Shown here in pieces: positions 57,262-64,000 of a stretch of DNA of 64,000 bases; position 1 is the stretch's first letter, and each line of letters begins with the position of its first letter. The DNA comes from Tsukamurella sp. TY48 (GTDB lineage Bacteria > Actinomycetota > Actinomycetes > Mycobacteriales > Mycobacteriaceae), in contig NZ_BPMV01000001.1 in the NCBI RefSeq assembly GCF_019656655.1, positions 2,294,001 through 2,358,000 on the forward strand, read 5' to 3'. The position numbers and the translations under genes were made by a program. The notes beneath the pieces were generated by a model, which was given only the letters and a program-made list of their open reading frames with translations, made no database searches and was not told the origin of the DNA.

Positions 57262-58170
57262 ATGACGGAGAAGGTGACCGCGGCCATCGTCGGCCCGGGG
57301 AACATCGGCACGGACCTGCTGGCCAAGCTACGGCGCAGCGAGCACGTGGACGTGAAGTACATGGTGGGCGTGGACCCGGAATCGGACGGCCTCAAGCGGG
57401 CCGCCGAACTGGGACTGCAGACCTCGGCGGAGGGCGTCGATTGGCTGCTCGCGCAGCCGGAACCGCCGCGCATCGTCTTCGAGGCGACCTCGGCGAAGGC
57501 GCATCTGACGAACGCGCCGCGGTACGCCGAGGCCGGGATCGTGGCGGTCGACCTGACGCCGGCGGCGGTGGGGCCGCTGACCTGCCCGGTGGTGAACCTC
57601 GAGGACAAGATCGACGCCCCGAACGTCAACATGATCACCTGTGGTGGGCAGGCCACCATCCCGATCGTGCACGCCGTCAGCCGGATCACGCCGGTGAGCT
57701 ACGCGGAGATCGTCGCCTCGGTCTCCTCCCGGTCCGCCGGACCCGGCACCCGTGCCAACATCGACGAGTTCACCGAGACCACGGCGCGGGCCATCGAAGA
57801 GGTCGGTGGCGCCGCCAAGGGCAAGGCAATCATCATCATCAACCCTGTCGAGCCGCCGATGATCATGCGGGACACGGTGTTCTGTGCCATCGACCCCGAT
57901 GCCGATCGGGACGCGATCACCGCCTCGATCGAGCAGATGGTGGCCGATGTGCAGGTGTACGTGCCCGGATACACCCTCAAGGCGCCGCCGCAGTACGACG
58001 AGCCCCGACCCGGCTGGGAGGGCAAGGCGCGCGTCGCCGTGTTCCTGGAGGTCGCGGGCAACGGCGACTACCTGCCCACCTACGCGGGCAACCTCGACAT
58101 CATGACCGCGGCCGCCGCGCGCGCGGGCGAACTCATCGCGCAGCGAATCCTGAACGGAGTGAACGCATGA
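57262..58170 (+). CDS. hsaG: acylating (propion)aldehyde dehydrogenase HsaG
   Basis: A 302-residue acylating aldehyde dehydrogenase: [46 protein letters not shown] with nucleophile Cys and [19 protein letters not shown]. It converts propanal from HsaF to propionyl-CoA by channelling. ATG 57262 is preceded by GGGGG. Its stop overlaps the hsaF ATG (ATGA). Confidence 0.92.
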   Translation: MTEKVTAAIVGPGNIGTDLLAKLRRSEHVDVKYMVGVDPESDGLKRAAELGLQTSAEGVDWLLAQPEPPRIVFEATSAKAHLTNAPRYAEAGIVAVDLTPAAVGPLTCPVVNLEDKIDAPNVNMITCGGQATIPIVHAVSRITPVSYAEIVASVSSRSAGPGTRANIDEFTETTARAIEEVGGAAKGKAIIIINPVEPPMIMRDTVFCAIDPDADRDAITASIEQMVADVQVYVPGYTLKAPPQYDEPRPGWEGKARVAVFLEVAGNGDYLPTYAGNLDIMTAAAARAGELIAQRILNGVNA

Positions 58171-59216
58171 CCGGGATCAACGGCGCCCTGTGGAGCGACC
58201 CGAACCGCGACGTGCGCATCGTCGACACCTCGCTGCGGGATGGCAGCCACGCGATGGCCCACCAGTTCACCGAGCAGAACGTGCGCGACACCGTGCGCGC
58301 GCTCGACGATGCGGGTGTCTCGCTCATCGAGGTCACGCACGGCGACGGCCTGGGCGGGTCGACCTTCAACTACGGCTTCTCGCTGGTCGACGAGCGCAAG
58401 CTGATCGCCGCCGCCGTGGACGAAGCGCAGCAGGCGAAGATCGCCGTGCTCATGCTCCCCGGCCTCGGCACCGTCGAGGACATCCGGGTCGCGGCCGATC
58501 TCGGGGCGGGCGCGCTGCGCATCGCCACCCATTGCACCGAAGCCGATGTCTCGATCCAGCACTTCGGCGCCGCACGGGATCTGGGACTGGAGACCGTGGG
58601 CTTCCTCATGCTCTCGCACATGTCCACGCCCGAGGCGCTGGCGAAGCAGGCCCGGATCATGGCCGATGCCGGCTGCCAGTGCGTGTACGTGGTCGATTCC
58701 GCCGGGGCACTGATCCTGGAGGATGCGGGCGAGCGCGTGGCCGCACTCGTCGCCGAGCTCGGCGAGGACGCGCAGGTGGGCTATCACGGGCATCAGAACC
58801 TGAGCTTCGGCGTGGCCAACTCGGTGCTCGCCTACCGCGCAGGGGCCAAGCAGATCGACGGCTCGCTCCTGGCGCTCGGTGCGGGCGCGGGGAACTCGCC
58901 CACCGAGGTGCTGGCGGCGACCTTCGAGCGGCTCGGAGTACGCACCGGCACCGATAAGGACGCCCTGATGGCGGCCGCGGAGGACGTGGTGAAGCCGTAC
59001 ATCACGCGCCTGCCGGTGATGGACCGCAGCTCGATCGTCCAGGGCTATGCCGGGGTGTACTCCAGTTTCCTGCTGCACGCCGAGCGGGCGGCGGACCGGT
59101 ACGGCGTTCCCGCGCACGAGATCCTGTACGAGTGCGGTCGCCGCGGCTACGTGGGCGGCCAGGAGGACATGATCATCGCGATCGCGGTCGAGATGTCCGC
59201 GGCGCAGAAGGTCTAA
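58167..59216 (+). CDS. hsaF: 4-hydroxy-2-oxohexanoate aldolase HsaF
   Basis: A 349-residue class II aldolase of the DRE-TIM family: [19 protein letters not shown] (Arg-Asp metal/base site), [23 protein letters not shown] and [15 protein letters not shown] (His metal ligands). It cleaves 4-hydroxy-2-oxohexanoate to pyruvate and propanal. It forms a complex with HsaG, consistent with the 4-bp overlap. The operon ends at a CTTAAC-family hairpin. Confidence 0.93.
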   Translation: MTGINGALWSDPNRDVRIVDTSLRDGSHAMAHQFTEQNVRDTVRALDDAGVSLIEVTHGDGLGGSTFNYGFSLVDERKLIAAAVDEAQQAKIAVLMLPGLGTVEDIRVAADLGAGALRIATHCTEADVSIQHFGAARDLGLETVGFLMLSHMSTPEALAKQARIMADAGCQCVYVVDSAGALILEDAGERVAALVAELGEDAQVGYHGHQNLSFGVANSVLAYRAGAKQIDGSLLALGAGAGNSPTEVLAATFERLGVRTGTDKDALMAAAEDVVKPYITRLPVMDRSSIVQGYAGVYSSFLLHAERAADRYGVPAHEILYECGRRGYVGGQEDMIIAIAVEMSAAQKV

Positions 59217-59233
59217 ACGCCTACCCCGGACAC

Positions 59234-59296
59234 GACTTAACAGCGTTAGCCCACACGGCGTCCTGAGGAGACGTCTGCTGCTAACGCTGTTAAGTC
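59234..59296. repeat. CTTAAC-family palindromic repeat (copy C)
   Basis: GACTTAACAGCGTTAGC (59234-59250) and its exact complement (59280-59296) are separated by 29 bp. It lies between convergent hsaF (ends 59216) and fdxD (ends 59306). The outer arm continues CCACACGGCGTCCTGAGGAG, resembling copy B. Confidence 0.88.
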
Positions 59297-59305
59297 AGTA
59301 CGGTG

Positions 59306-59494
59306 TCAGTCTTCGAGGCGGATCGCCTGCGTGGGGCACTGACTGATCGCGTACTCCACGTCTTCCTTGTCCGCGTCGGTGAGGCCCTCGTCGGTGGCTT
59401 CGGCGAAGCCCTCGTCGTTGACCTCGAAGATGTCGGGCCGGATCCCTTCGCACACACCGAAACCCGTGCAGGCATCGCCGATGATGATCTTCAT
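59306..59494 (-). CDS. fdxD: single [3Fe-4S]-type ferredoxin FdxD
   Basis: A 62-residue ferredoxin with Cys9, Cys15 (ACTGFGVC) and Cys53 (SQCPTQAI). The position that would complete a [4Fe-4S] site (CxxXxxC) is Phe12, indicating a three-cysteine cluster typical of P450 redox partners. FdxD lies beside hsd4A/fadE26 in M. tuberculosis; here it follows hsaE by 18 bp under its KstR box. A likely electron donor to CYP125 or another oxygenase. AAGGAGAACCTC precedes the ATG. Confidence 0.88.
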   Translation of the reverse strand: MKIIIGDACTGFGVCEGIRPDIFEVNDEGFAEATDEGLTDADKEDVEYAISQCPTQAIRLED

Positions 59495-59512
59495 GAGGTT
59501 CTCCTTCGGGTG

Positions 59513-60298
59513 TTACGGGGCGAGGACGGCGGTCACGGAGCCGAGCGGCCCCATATCGGCGACGACGGTGTCGCCCGGTCGGACGGATTCGGCCCGCGTC
59601 ATCGATCCGGGCAGGACGACGTGGCCGGGTTCGAGCGTGGTCCCCAGCGGTCCGACGGTGTTCGCGAGCCACACCAGGGCGTTGATGGGGGAGCCGAGGA
59701 CGGCGCCACCGGTACCGGTGCCCACCTGGTTGTTGCTGATCCAGAAGGTGCAGCCCACCTCACGCAGATCGAGGGCGTCGATGCGGGTGGGCTTGCTGCC
59801 GAGGACGACCCCGCCGGACGAGGCGTTGTCGGCCACCGTGTCGACGATCGAGATGTTCCAGTCGCGGATCCGCGAATCGACCACCTCCAGTGCCGGGACC
59901 ACGTAGTCGATGGCGCGGATCGCATCCGCGACGGTCACGCCGGGGCCGCGCAGCTCGCGCCCCAGGATGAAGCCGATCTCCGGTTCGATCCGCGGCTGCA
60001 GCCACCCCGACGCGTCGATCGGAAGGTGTTCGAGGTGGAACATCGACGCCGTCAGGTGGCCGAAGTCGGGCTCGAAGACGTTCATCTGACGCTGCATCGC
60101 CAGCGAGGCCAGGCCCACCTTGTGGCCCTTGACCGCGTCGCCCGCGGCTTCCCAGCGGCGCACCTGCTCCTGCTGGATCCGGTAGGCGTCGGTGATGGTG
60201 GCCTCCGGGAACGTGCCGATGATCGGCTCGATCGGGGTTCCGGTGGTGTACGCGCCCAGCAGGGCGTCGGCCGCTGCGGAGACGGCGGATTCATCCAT
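59513..60298 (-). CDS. hsaE: 2-hydroxyhexa-2,4-dienoate hydratase HsaE
   Basis: A 261-residue hydratase of the MhpD/fumarylacetoacetase group: IQQEQVRRWEAAGDAVKGHK, RIEPEIGFILGRELRG with metal-binding Glu, VPALEVVDSRIRDW and SSGGVVLGSKPTRID. It hydrates the dienoate from HsaD to 4-hydroxy-2-oxohexanoate for HsaF. ATG 60298 lies 10 bp from a perfect KstR box, again compatible with leaderless mRNA. It is unlinked from hsaGF, unlike the hsaEGF order in M. tuberculosis. Confidence 0.9.
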   Translation of the reverse strand: MDESAVSAAADALLGAYTTGTPIEPIIGTFPEATITDAYRIQQEQVRRWEAAGDAVKGHKVGLASLAMQRQMNVFEPDFGHLTASMFHLEHLPIDASGWLQPRIEPEIGFILGRELRGPGVTVADAIRAIDYVVPALEVVDSRIRDWNISIVDTVADNASSGGVVLGSKPTRIDALDLREVGCTFWISNNQVGTGTGGAVLGSPINALVWLANTVGPLGTTLEPGHVVLPGSMTRAESVRPGDTVVADMGPLGSVTAVLAP

Positions 60299-60308
60299 GC
60301 CCCGATGG

Positions 60309-60322
60309 TAGAACACGTTCCA
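60309..60322. promoter_or_regulatory. KstR operator upstream of hsaE-fdxD
   Basis: TAGAACACGTTCCA matches TNNAACNNGTTNNA exactly, 10 bp upstream of the hsaE ATG. Confidence 0.88.
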
Positions 60323-60394
60323 TTGCTGCGCGGCGAAACCGCTCGCTACCGATGGGTAGCTAGCAGTGTGTGCAGGCGAATCGCCTGGTGGCGG

Positions 60395-60417
60395 TGTGGG
60401 CTAACAACGTTAAGTCA
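60395..60417. repeat. CTTAAC-family single arm (copy D)
   Basis: TGTGGGCTAACAACGTTAAG then TCA is a right-hand arm with no complementary arm immediately beside it. Its inward extension (CGCCTGCAC, CTGCTAGCTAC in complement) resembles the inner side of the left arm at 55374. Together with copy C it flanks fdxD-hsaE in inverted orientation. Confidence 0.75.
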
Positions 60418-60424
60418 GAGGGGG

Positions 60425-62509
60425 TCAGTCGCGGGGGAGGCCGAGGAGGCGTTCGGCGGCCACGTTGCGGAGGATCTGGGAGGTGCCGCCGGCGATGGAG
60501 AGGCAGCGGGTGAGGAGGAATTCGTAGCGCTCATCCTCAGGATCCTCGGGGCCGGCGAGGGCACCGTCGGGACCCAGGCAGAGGAGCCAGGCCTCCGCGA
60601 CCGCCTGACGGTGCTGCACGCCCACCAACTTGCGCACGCTCGACGCCGGGCCCGGGTCCTGTCCGCCGACGCTGGCGATCACGGCACGCAGATCGAGCAG
60701 GGCGCACGAGGCGGCCTCGGTGATCAGGCCGCCGAGCTCGGCATCGTCGATCTCGGGGCGGTCGATCAGTGCCTCCAGCCGGGCGCCGAGGCCGCTGCCG
60801 CTCATCGCCACTCGCTCGTTGGCGAGCGTGGTGCGCGCCAGCCGCCAGCCGCCGTTCACCTGCCCGACGACGCACTCGTCGGGCACGAAGACCTCCTCCA
60901 GGAAGACCTCGTTGAACCGCTCGTCGCCGGTGATCTCGCGCAACGGCCGGATCTCGATCCCGGGGGAGCGCATATCGACCAGGAAGTAGGTGATGCCCTT
61001 GTGTTTCGGAGCCTCGGCATCGGTGCGAGCCAGGCAGATCGCCCAATCGGCGGCGTGTGCCAGCGAGGTCCACACCTTCTGCCCGGTGAGCAGCCAGCCG
61101 CCCTCGGTGCGGACGGCACGCGTGCGCAGCGCCGCCAGATCGGATCCGGCCTCCGGCTCGCTGAACAGCTGGCACCAGGTGATCTCGCCCAGCAGCGTGG
61201 GCCACACGAAGCGCTCCGCCTGCTCCGGGGTGCCGTGTTCCAGCACCGTGGGCGCGGCCCACGCCCCGATCACCAGCGGCGGCCGCTCGACCCCCGCGGC
61301 ATCGAGCGCCGCGTCCAGCACGATCTGCTCCGCCGGACCCGCGCCGCGGCCGTAGGGCGGCGCCCAATGCGGCACCAGCAGACCGGATTCGGCCAGGGCG
61401 CGGCGACGTTCGCCCTCGGGAAGCGCGGCGATCGCCTGCGCCTGCGCGGCGGCACCCGCGTGGTCGCCCTCCACCGCGTAGTCGTAGGTGCGGCGCACCC
61501 CGCGGCGCGCGAGTTCGGCGGCCCGGCGCCGCAGACCGTCGGTGCCGCCGAGCAATTGGCGCAGGGCCACGGCGCGCCGCAGGTACAGGTGCGCGTCGTG
61601 CTCCCAGGTGAAGCCGATGCCACCGAGCACCTGGATCGCGTCCTTGGCGTTCGCGACCGCGGCGTCCACCGCCCCCGCCGCCGCGACCGCGGCGGCCAGT
61701 TCGTGCTCGGCACCGGTTCCGGCACTACGCGCCGCGTCCCAGGCCAGCGCGGCGGCCTGCTCCGCGCGACACAGCATGTCGGCCGTGATCTGCTTGATCG
61801 CCTGGAAGGAACCGATCGGCTTGCCGAACTGCACGCGCACCTTCGCGTACTCGGCGGCGGTGCGCAGGGCCCACGACGCCACGGCCGACGCCTCCGCGGC
61901 CGCGAAGGTGCCGAACCAGGCGCGCGCGGACTCCGCGGTGAGCCCGGGAACCTCCGTATCCTGCGCGAAGACCGGCTCCTGCAGGCGGATCCGGCCCAGG
62001 GGCCGCGAGGCGTCCAACGCCTCCTGCGGTTCGACGACGACGCCGGGATGCCCCGGGGGCAGCAGGTGCCAGGTGCCGGACGGGGACGCCACCAGCAGGT
62101 GCGATCCGGGGGTCGCATCGACGGCGAGGGCCCCGTCGCCACCGAGCACCAGCGCCGCGCGCGCCTCGCCCGCCGCCAGGGACTCACGTACCGCCGCCAG
62201 CCGGTCGGTGCCGCGGAGCAGGTCCTCCAGCAGGGCCGCCACCGTGACGGTCCCCGAGACGGGCCCCGGCGCGAGCGCCAGCGTGGCCGCCTCGACCGCC
62301 GCGGCCGCGTCCTCGGCGGTTCCGCCCATGCCGCCGAGCTCCTCCGCCAGCGTGATGCCGAAGACGCCGATCTCGGCGAGCCCGCGCCAGACCTTCTCGG
62401 CGGCGCCGGAATCACCCGACCGAACCGCGTCGATCGGATGGGCGCGCTCGGCCCAATCCCGGATCGAATCGGACAGCGCGAGCTGGACATCGGTGACGGC
62501 GAGGGCCAC
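60425..62509 (-). CDS. fadE34: fused acyl-CoA dehydrogenase FadE34 (ChsE3-like)
   Basis: A 694-residue protein containing two acyl-CoA dehydrogenase units in tandem. Residues 1-340 include YAKVRVQFGKPIGSFQAIKQ and LGGIGFTWEHDAHLYLRRA. Residues 350-694 include QLFSEPEAGSDLAALRTRA, LTGQKVWTSLAHAADWAICLA and the C-terminal IAGGTSQILRNVAAERLLGLPR. FadE34 (Rv3573c, 711 residues) is the known single-chain equivalent of the steroid alpha2beta2 dehydrogenases and acts on C24/C22 side-chain CoA thioesters. ATG 62509 is 21 bp after the mce gene stop, so it may be co-transcribed with the mce operon. Confidence 0.87.
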   Translation of the reverse strand: MALAVTDVQLALSDSIRDWAERAHPIDAVRSGDSGAAEKVWRGLAEIGVFGITLAEELGGMGGTAEDAAAAVEAATLALAPGPVSGTVTVAALLEDLLRGTDRLAAVRESLAAGEARAALVLGGDGALAVDATPGSHLLVASPSGTWHLLPPGHPGVVVEPQEALDASRPLGRIRLQEPVFAQDTEVPGLTAESARAWFGTFAAAEASAVASWALRTAAEYAKVRVQFGKPIGSFQAIKQITADMLCRAEQAAALAWDAARSAGTGAEHELAAAVAAAGAVDAAVANAKDAIQVLGGIGFTWEHDAHLYLRRAVALRQLLGGTDGLRRRAAELARRGVRRTYDYAVEGDHAGAAAQAQAIAALPEGERRRALAESGLLVPHWAPPYGRGAGPAEQIVLDAALDAAGVERPPLVIGAWAAPTVLEHGTPEQAERFVWPTLLGEITWCQLFSEPEAGSDLAALRTRAVRTEGGWLLTGQKVWTSLAHAADWAICLARTDAEAPKHKGITYFLVDMRSPGIEIRPLREITGDERFNEVFLEEVFVPDECVVGQVNGGWRLARTTLANERVAMSGSGLGARLEALIDRPEIDDAELGGLITEAASCALLDLRAVIASVGGQDPGPASSVRKLVGVQHRQAVAEAWLLCLGPDGALAGPEDPEDERYEFLLTRCLSIAGGTSQILRNVAAERLLGLPRD

Positions 62510-62530
62510 GGTTCTCCTTCGGCCCGCGGA

Positions 62531-63613
62531 TCAGCGGGGCTTGGTGGGGGAGGGCGACGGTGCGGGCGAGGACGGTGCCGGCTTCCCGGAGGGCTTCGGC
62601 GACGCCGCGACGGAAGGCGAGCCGGACGGTGCCGCGGACGGCCGGGCCGAGGGCTGCGGTGCGCCGCCCGCCGGTGCCAGCCGCAGCGTGACACCGTCGC
62701 GGCCGCGCACCGATCCCAAAGCGGTGTCGAGCAACTGGCCCGCGTTGATCGTCGACAGCGGCTCCGCGATGGCACGAGCCGAGGGCAGCACGAGCTCCGA
62801 GAGGTACTTCACGCTGGGCGCGGCATCGTCCTCGAACTTCTGGATCACCTTGAACAGCTCCAGCATGCCGTCCTTGATCACGTTGGGGTAGTCGCCCTCC
62901 ATGATGTACGACACAGCGAACGGAGCCATCTCGCCGTAGCCCTTGCCGAAGGTGCGCAGCGGGGCGTCGAGCGAGAGCAGCAGCGGCCCGATCTGATCGG
63001 CGCGCGGCGTGATCGAGTTGAAGGACTTGAGGATGTCCCCGATATCGGGGAGCTGCCGCAGGATCGCGGTGGCGGTGAGGACCGCGCCGGCATCGATGGT
63101 GGGCACCGTCTGCTGCTGTTCCGGCAGCGCCGCATCGGCCCGCTTGAGGAGTCGCTGCACCGTGCCCGGATCGAGCTGGCTCATCAAGCGCGACAGCGAA
63201 CTCGACAGGGCGCCGATGGTGGAGTCCGAGGTGTCCACGATCCCGGCCAGCCGCGCACCGTCGGGCAGCGGCGGACCGTCGCCCTTCGACAGCGTCAGGT
63301 AGGTCTCGCCCAGGCCGGAGAGGTTCTGGACCCGCACCCTCGCACCGGCGTTGATCCGGGTGTCCTTGGCGTAGCGCACCTCCACCTCGACCCGATCGGC
63401 GTCCACGCGCAGCGCCTTCACGGTGCCCACCTCGACACCGCGGTCGAGCACTCGCGAGCCCTCCATGAGCCCGTTCGCGTCGGTCAGCTGGATGTAGGCG
63501 GTGCGCTGTCCGGACGGCGAGAGCCACTGCACGCCCTGCTGTCCCAGCAGCAGCACCGAGACCACGACCAGAGCCACCAGCCCCAGGGCCGAGGCGAGAC
63601 CCGAGCGCGTCAT
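62531..63613 (-). CDS. MCE-family lipid transport protein (terminal mce gene, MceF-like)
   Basis: A 360-residue MCE protein. It has an N-terminal membrane anchor (ALGLVALVVVSVLLLG), the MCE/MlaD domain (DANGLMEGSRVLDRGVEVGTV, VRVQNLSGLGETYLTLSKG), a helical region and a disordered Pro/Ser/Ala tail of about 50 residues. MCE complexes import lipids; Mce4 imports cholesterol. It overlaps the upstream mce gene by ATGA. Which mce locus this is cannot be told from two members. Confidence 0.85.
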   Translation of the reverse strand: MTRSGLASALGLVALVVVSVLLLGQQGVQWLSPSGQRTAYIQLTDANGLMEGSRVLDRGVEVGTVKALRVDADRVEVEVRYAKDTRINAGARVRVQNLSGLGETYLTLSKGDGPPLPDGARLAGIVDTSDSTIGALSSSLSRLMSQLDPGTVQRLLKRADAALPEQQQTVPTIDAGAVLTATAILRQLPDIGDILKSFNSITPRADQIGPLLLSLDAPLRTFGKGYGEMAPFAVSYIMEGDYPNVIKDGMLELFKVIQKFEDDAAPSVKYLSELVLPSARAIAEPLSTINAGQLLDTALGSVRGRDGVTLRLAPAGGAPQPSARPSAAPSGSPSVAASPKPSGKPAPSSPAPSPSPTKPR

Positions 63614-64000
63614 CGTGCCTGTCCGATCATCCGCAGGAGTTTCACCGCGGACGGCGAGAGGTCCTCGCCGCTCGCGCTGCGCACGGACTCCACCTTCACG
63701 GTGGGCTTGGCGACGAACGGGGCGAGGTTCTTGTTCACCAGGATCGAGCCGCCGTGGATGGCGGTACCCAGCGAGACCATATCGGCGGTGAGCAGTTCGA
63801 ACAGGTCCGATGACGAGTTCATCAGCGGGATCAGCCAGTACCCCTGTTGCAGCATGCCGCCGACGGCGGGGAGCAGCACGCCGATGTTGGACATCAGCTT
63901 ACCCTGGTTCTTCCAGTACTTCATGTTGTACGGGCTGAGCGTGTACTTGAAGTTGGCCTCCTGCTTGGCGGTGCGGTCCGCCATCTCGGACACCGAATCG
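63610..64000 (-). CDS. MCE-family protein, C-terminal fragment
   Basis: The last 129 or so residues of a gene that starts beyond the window edge. Recognisable features are YTLSPYNMKYWKNQGKLMSN, LNPAV-like LLPAVGGMLQQGYWLIPLMNS and a C-terminal KVESVRSASGEDLSPSAVKL. The helical segment and overlap with the following MCE gene mark it as the preceding member (MceE position or earlier) of the same operon. Confidence 0.7.
   Translation of the reverse strand, partial: DSVSEMADRTAKQEANFKYTLSPYNMKYWKNQGKLMSNIGVLLPAVGGMLQQGYWLIPLMNSSSDLFELLTADMVSLGTAIHGGSILVNKNLAPFVAKPTVKVESVRSASGEDLSPSAVKLLRMIGQAR

Overview
The window is a 64 kb piece of a high-GC actinobacterial chromosome, almost entirely devoted to sterol/steroid catabolism. 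Gene content and micro-synteny (hsaADCB; fadE30-ipdF-kstR2-fadA6; ipdABC-echA20; fadA5 divergent from cyp125; fadE26/fadE27/fadD17/hsd4A) match the cholesterol regulons of Mycobacterium tuberculosis and Rhodococcus. The MspA-type porin and MCE proteins point to a mycolic-acid-containing member of the Mycobacteriales (Tsukamurella, Gordonia or Rhodococcus-like). The genus cannot be fixed from sequence alone. Apart from one DUF559-type gene bracketed by long inverted repeats, no mobile element, RNA gene or CRISPR array was seen.

Layout: (1) 1-13.6 kb, ring A/B degradation. A partial acyl-CoA dehydrogenase faces an LLM oxidoreductase/NTF2-like pair. The operon kstD-kshA-(Cys-rich ORF)-kshB-hsd4B follows, then a small membrane protein, then kst4D divergent from hsaADCB. 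(2) 13.7-24.1 kb, ring C/D (HIP) degradation: a methyltransferase, the operon fadD3-crotonase-three acyl-CoA dehydrogenases, and divergently fadE30-ipdF-kstR2-fadA6. (3) 24.2-25.9 kb, an atypical orphan response regulator and an MspA porin. (4) 26-31.2 kb, ipdC/ipdB/ipdA/echA20 divergent from two SDR genes. (5) 31.3-45.8 kb, side-chain degradation: an SDR epimerase plus fadA5, cyp125, ltp3-ltp4-DUF35, a CoA ligase, echA19, a nitronate-monooxygenase-like/PPOX/unknown trio, an LLM oxidoreductase and an aldehyde dehydrogenase. (6) 45.9-55.4 kb, ligB, fadD17, a GMC oxidoreductase, fadE27, fadE26, then hsd4A, a 20-beta-HSD-like SDR and an NTF2-like protein. (7) 55.4-64 kb, the DUF559 gene in its repeats, an IclR regulator divergent from hsaGF, hsaE-fdxD, the fused fadE34, and the end of an mce operon.

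Regulation is legible in the sequence. Fourteen TNNAACNNGTTNNA-type palindromes (KstR boxes, half of them exact) sit in promoters of the ring A/B, side-chain and hsaE units. KstR2-type palindromes (ACC[A/T]AGC-N4-GCTTGGT) sit in the two divergent HIP promoters, each beside a KstR-like box. Several KstR boxes are only about 10 bp from the start codon, suggesting leaderless transcripts.

The most unusual non-genic signals are three. First, a family of intergenic nested palindromes (core CTTAACnnCGTTAGCCCACA) whose variable bases covary between arms, one pair of which brackets the DUF559 gene. Second, a 9-mer, CGACGGTGC, seen about 48 times on both strands where base composition predicts about two. 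Third, paired KstR/KstR2 operators. Unusual genes include a crotonase lacking both catalytic glutamates in the HIP operon and a five-cysteine protein between kshA and kshB.
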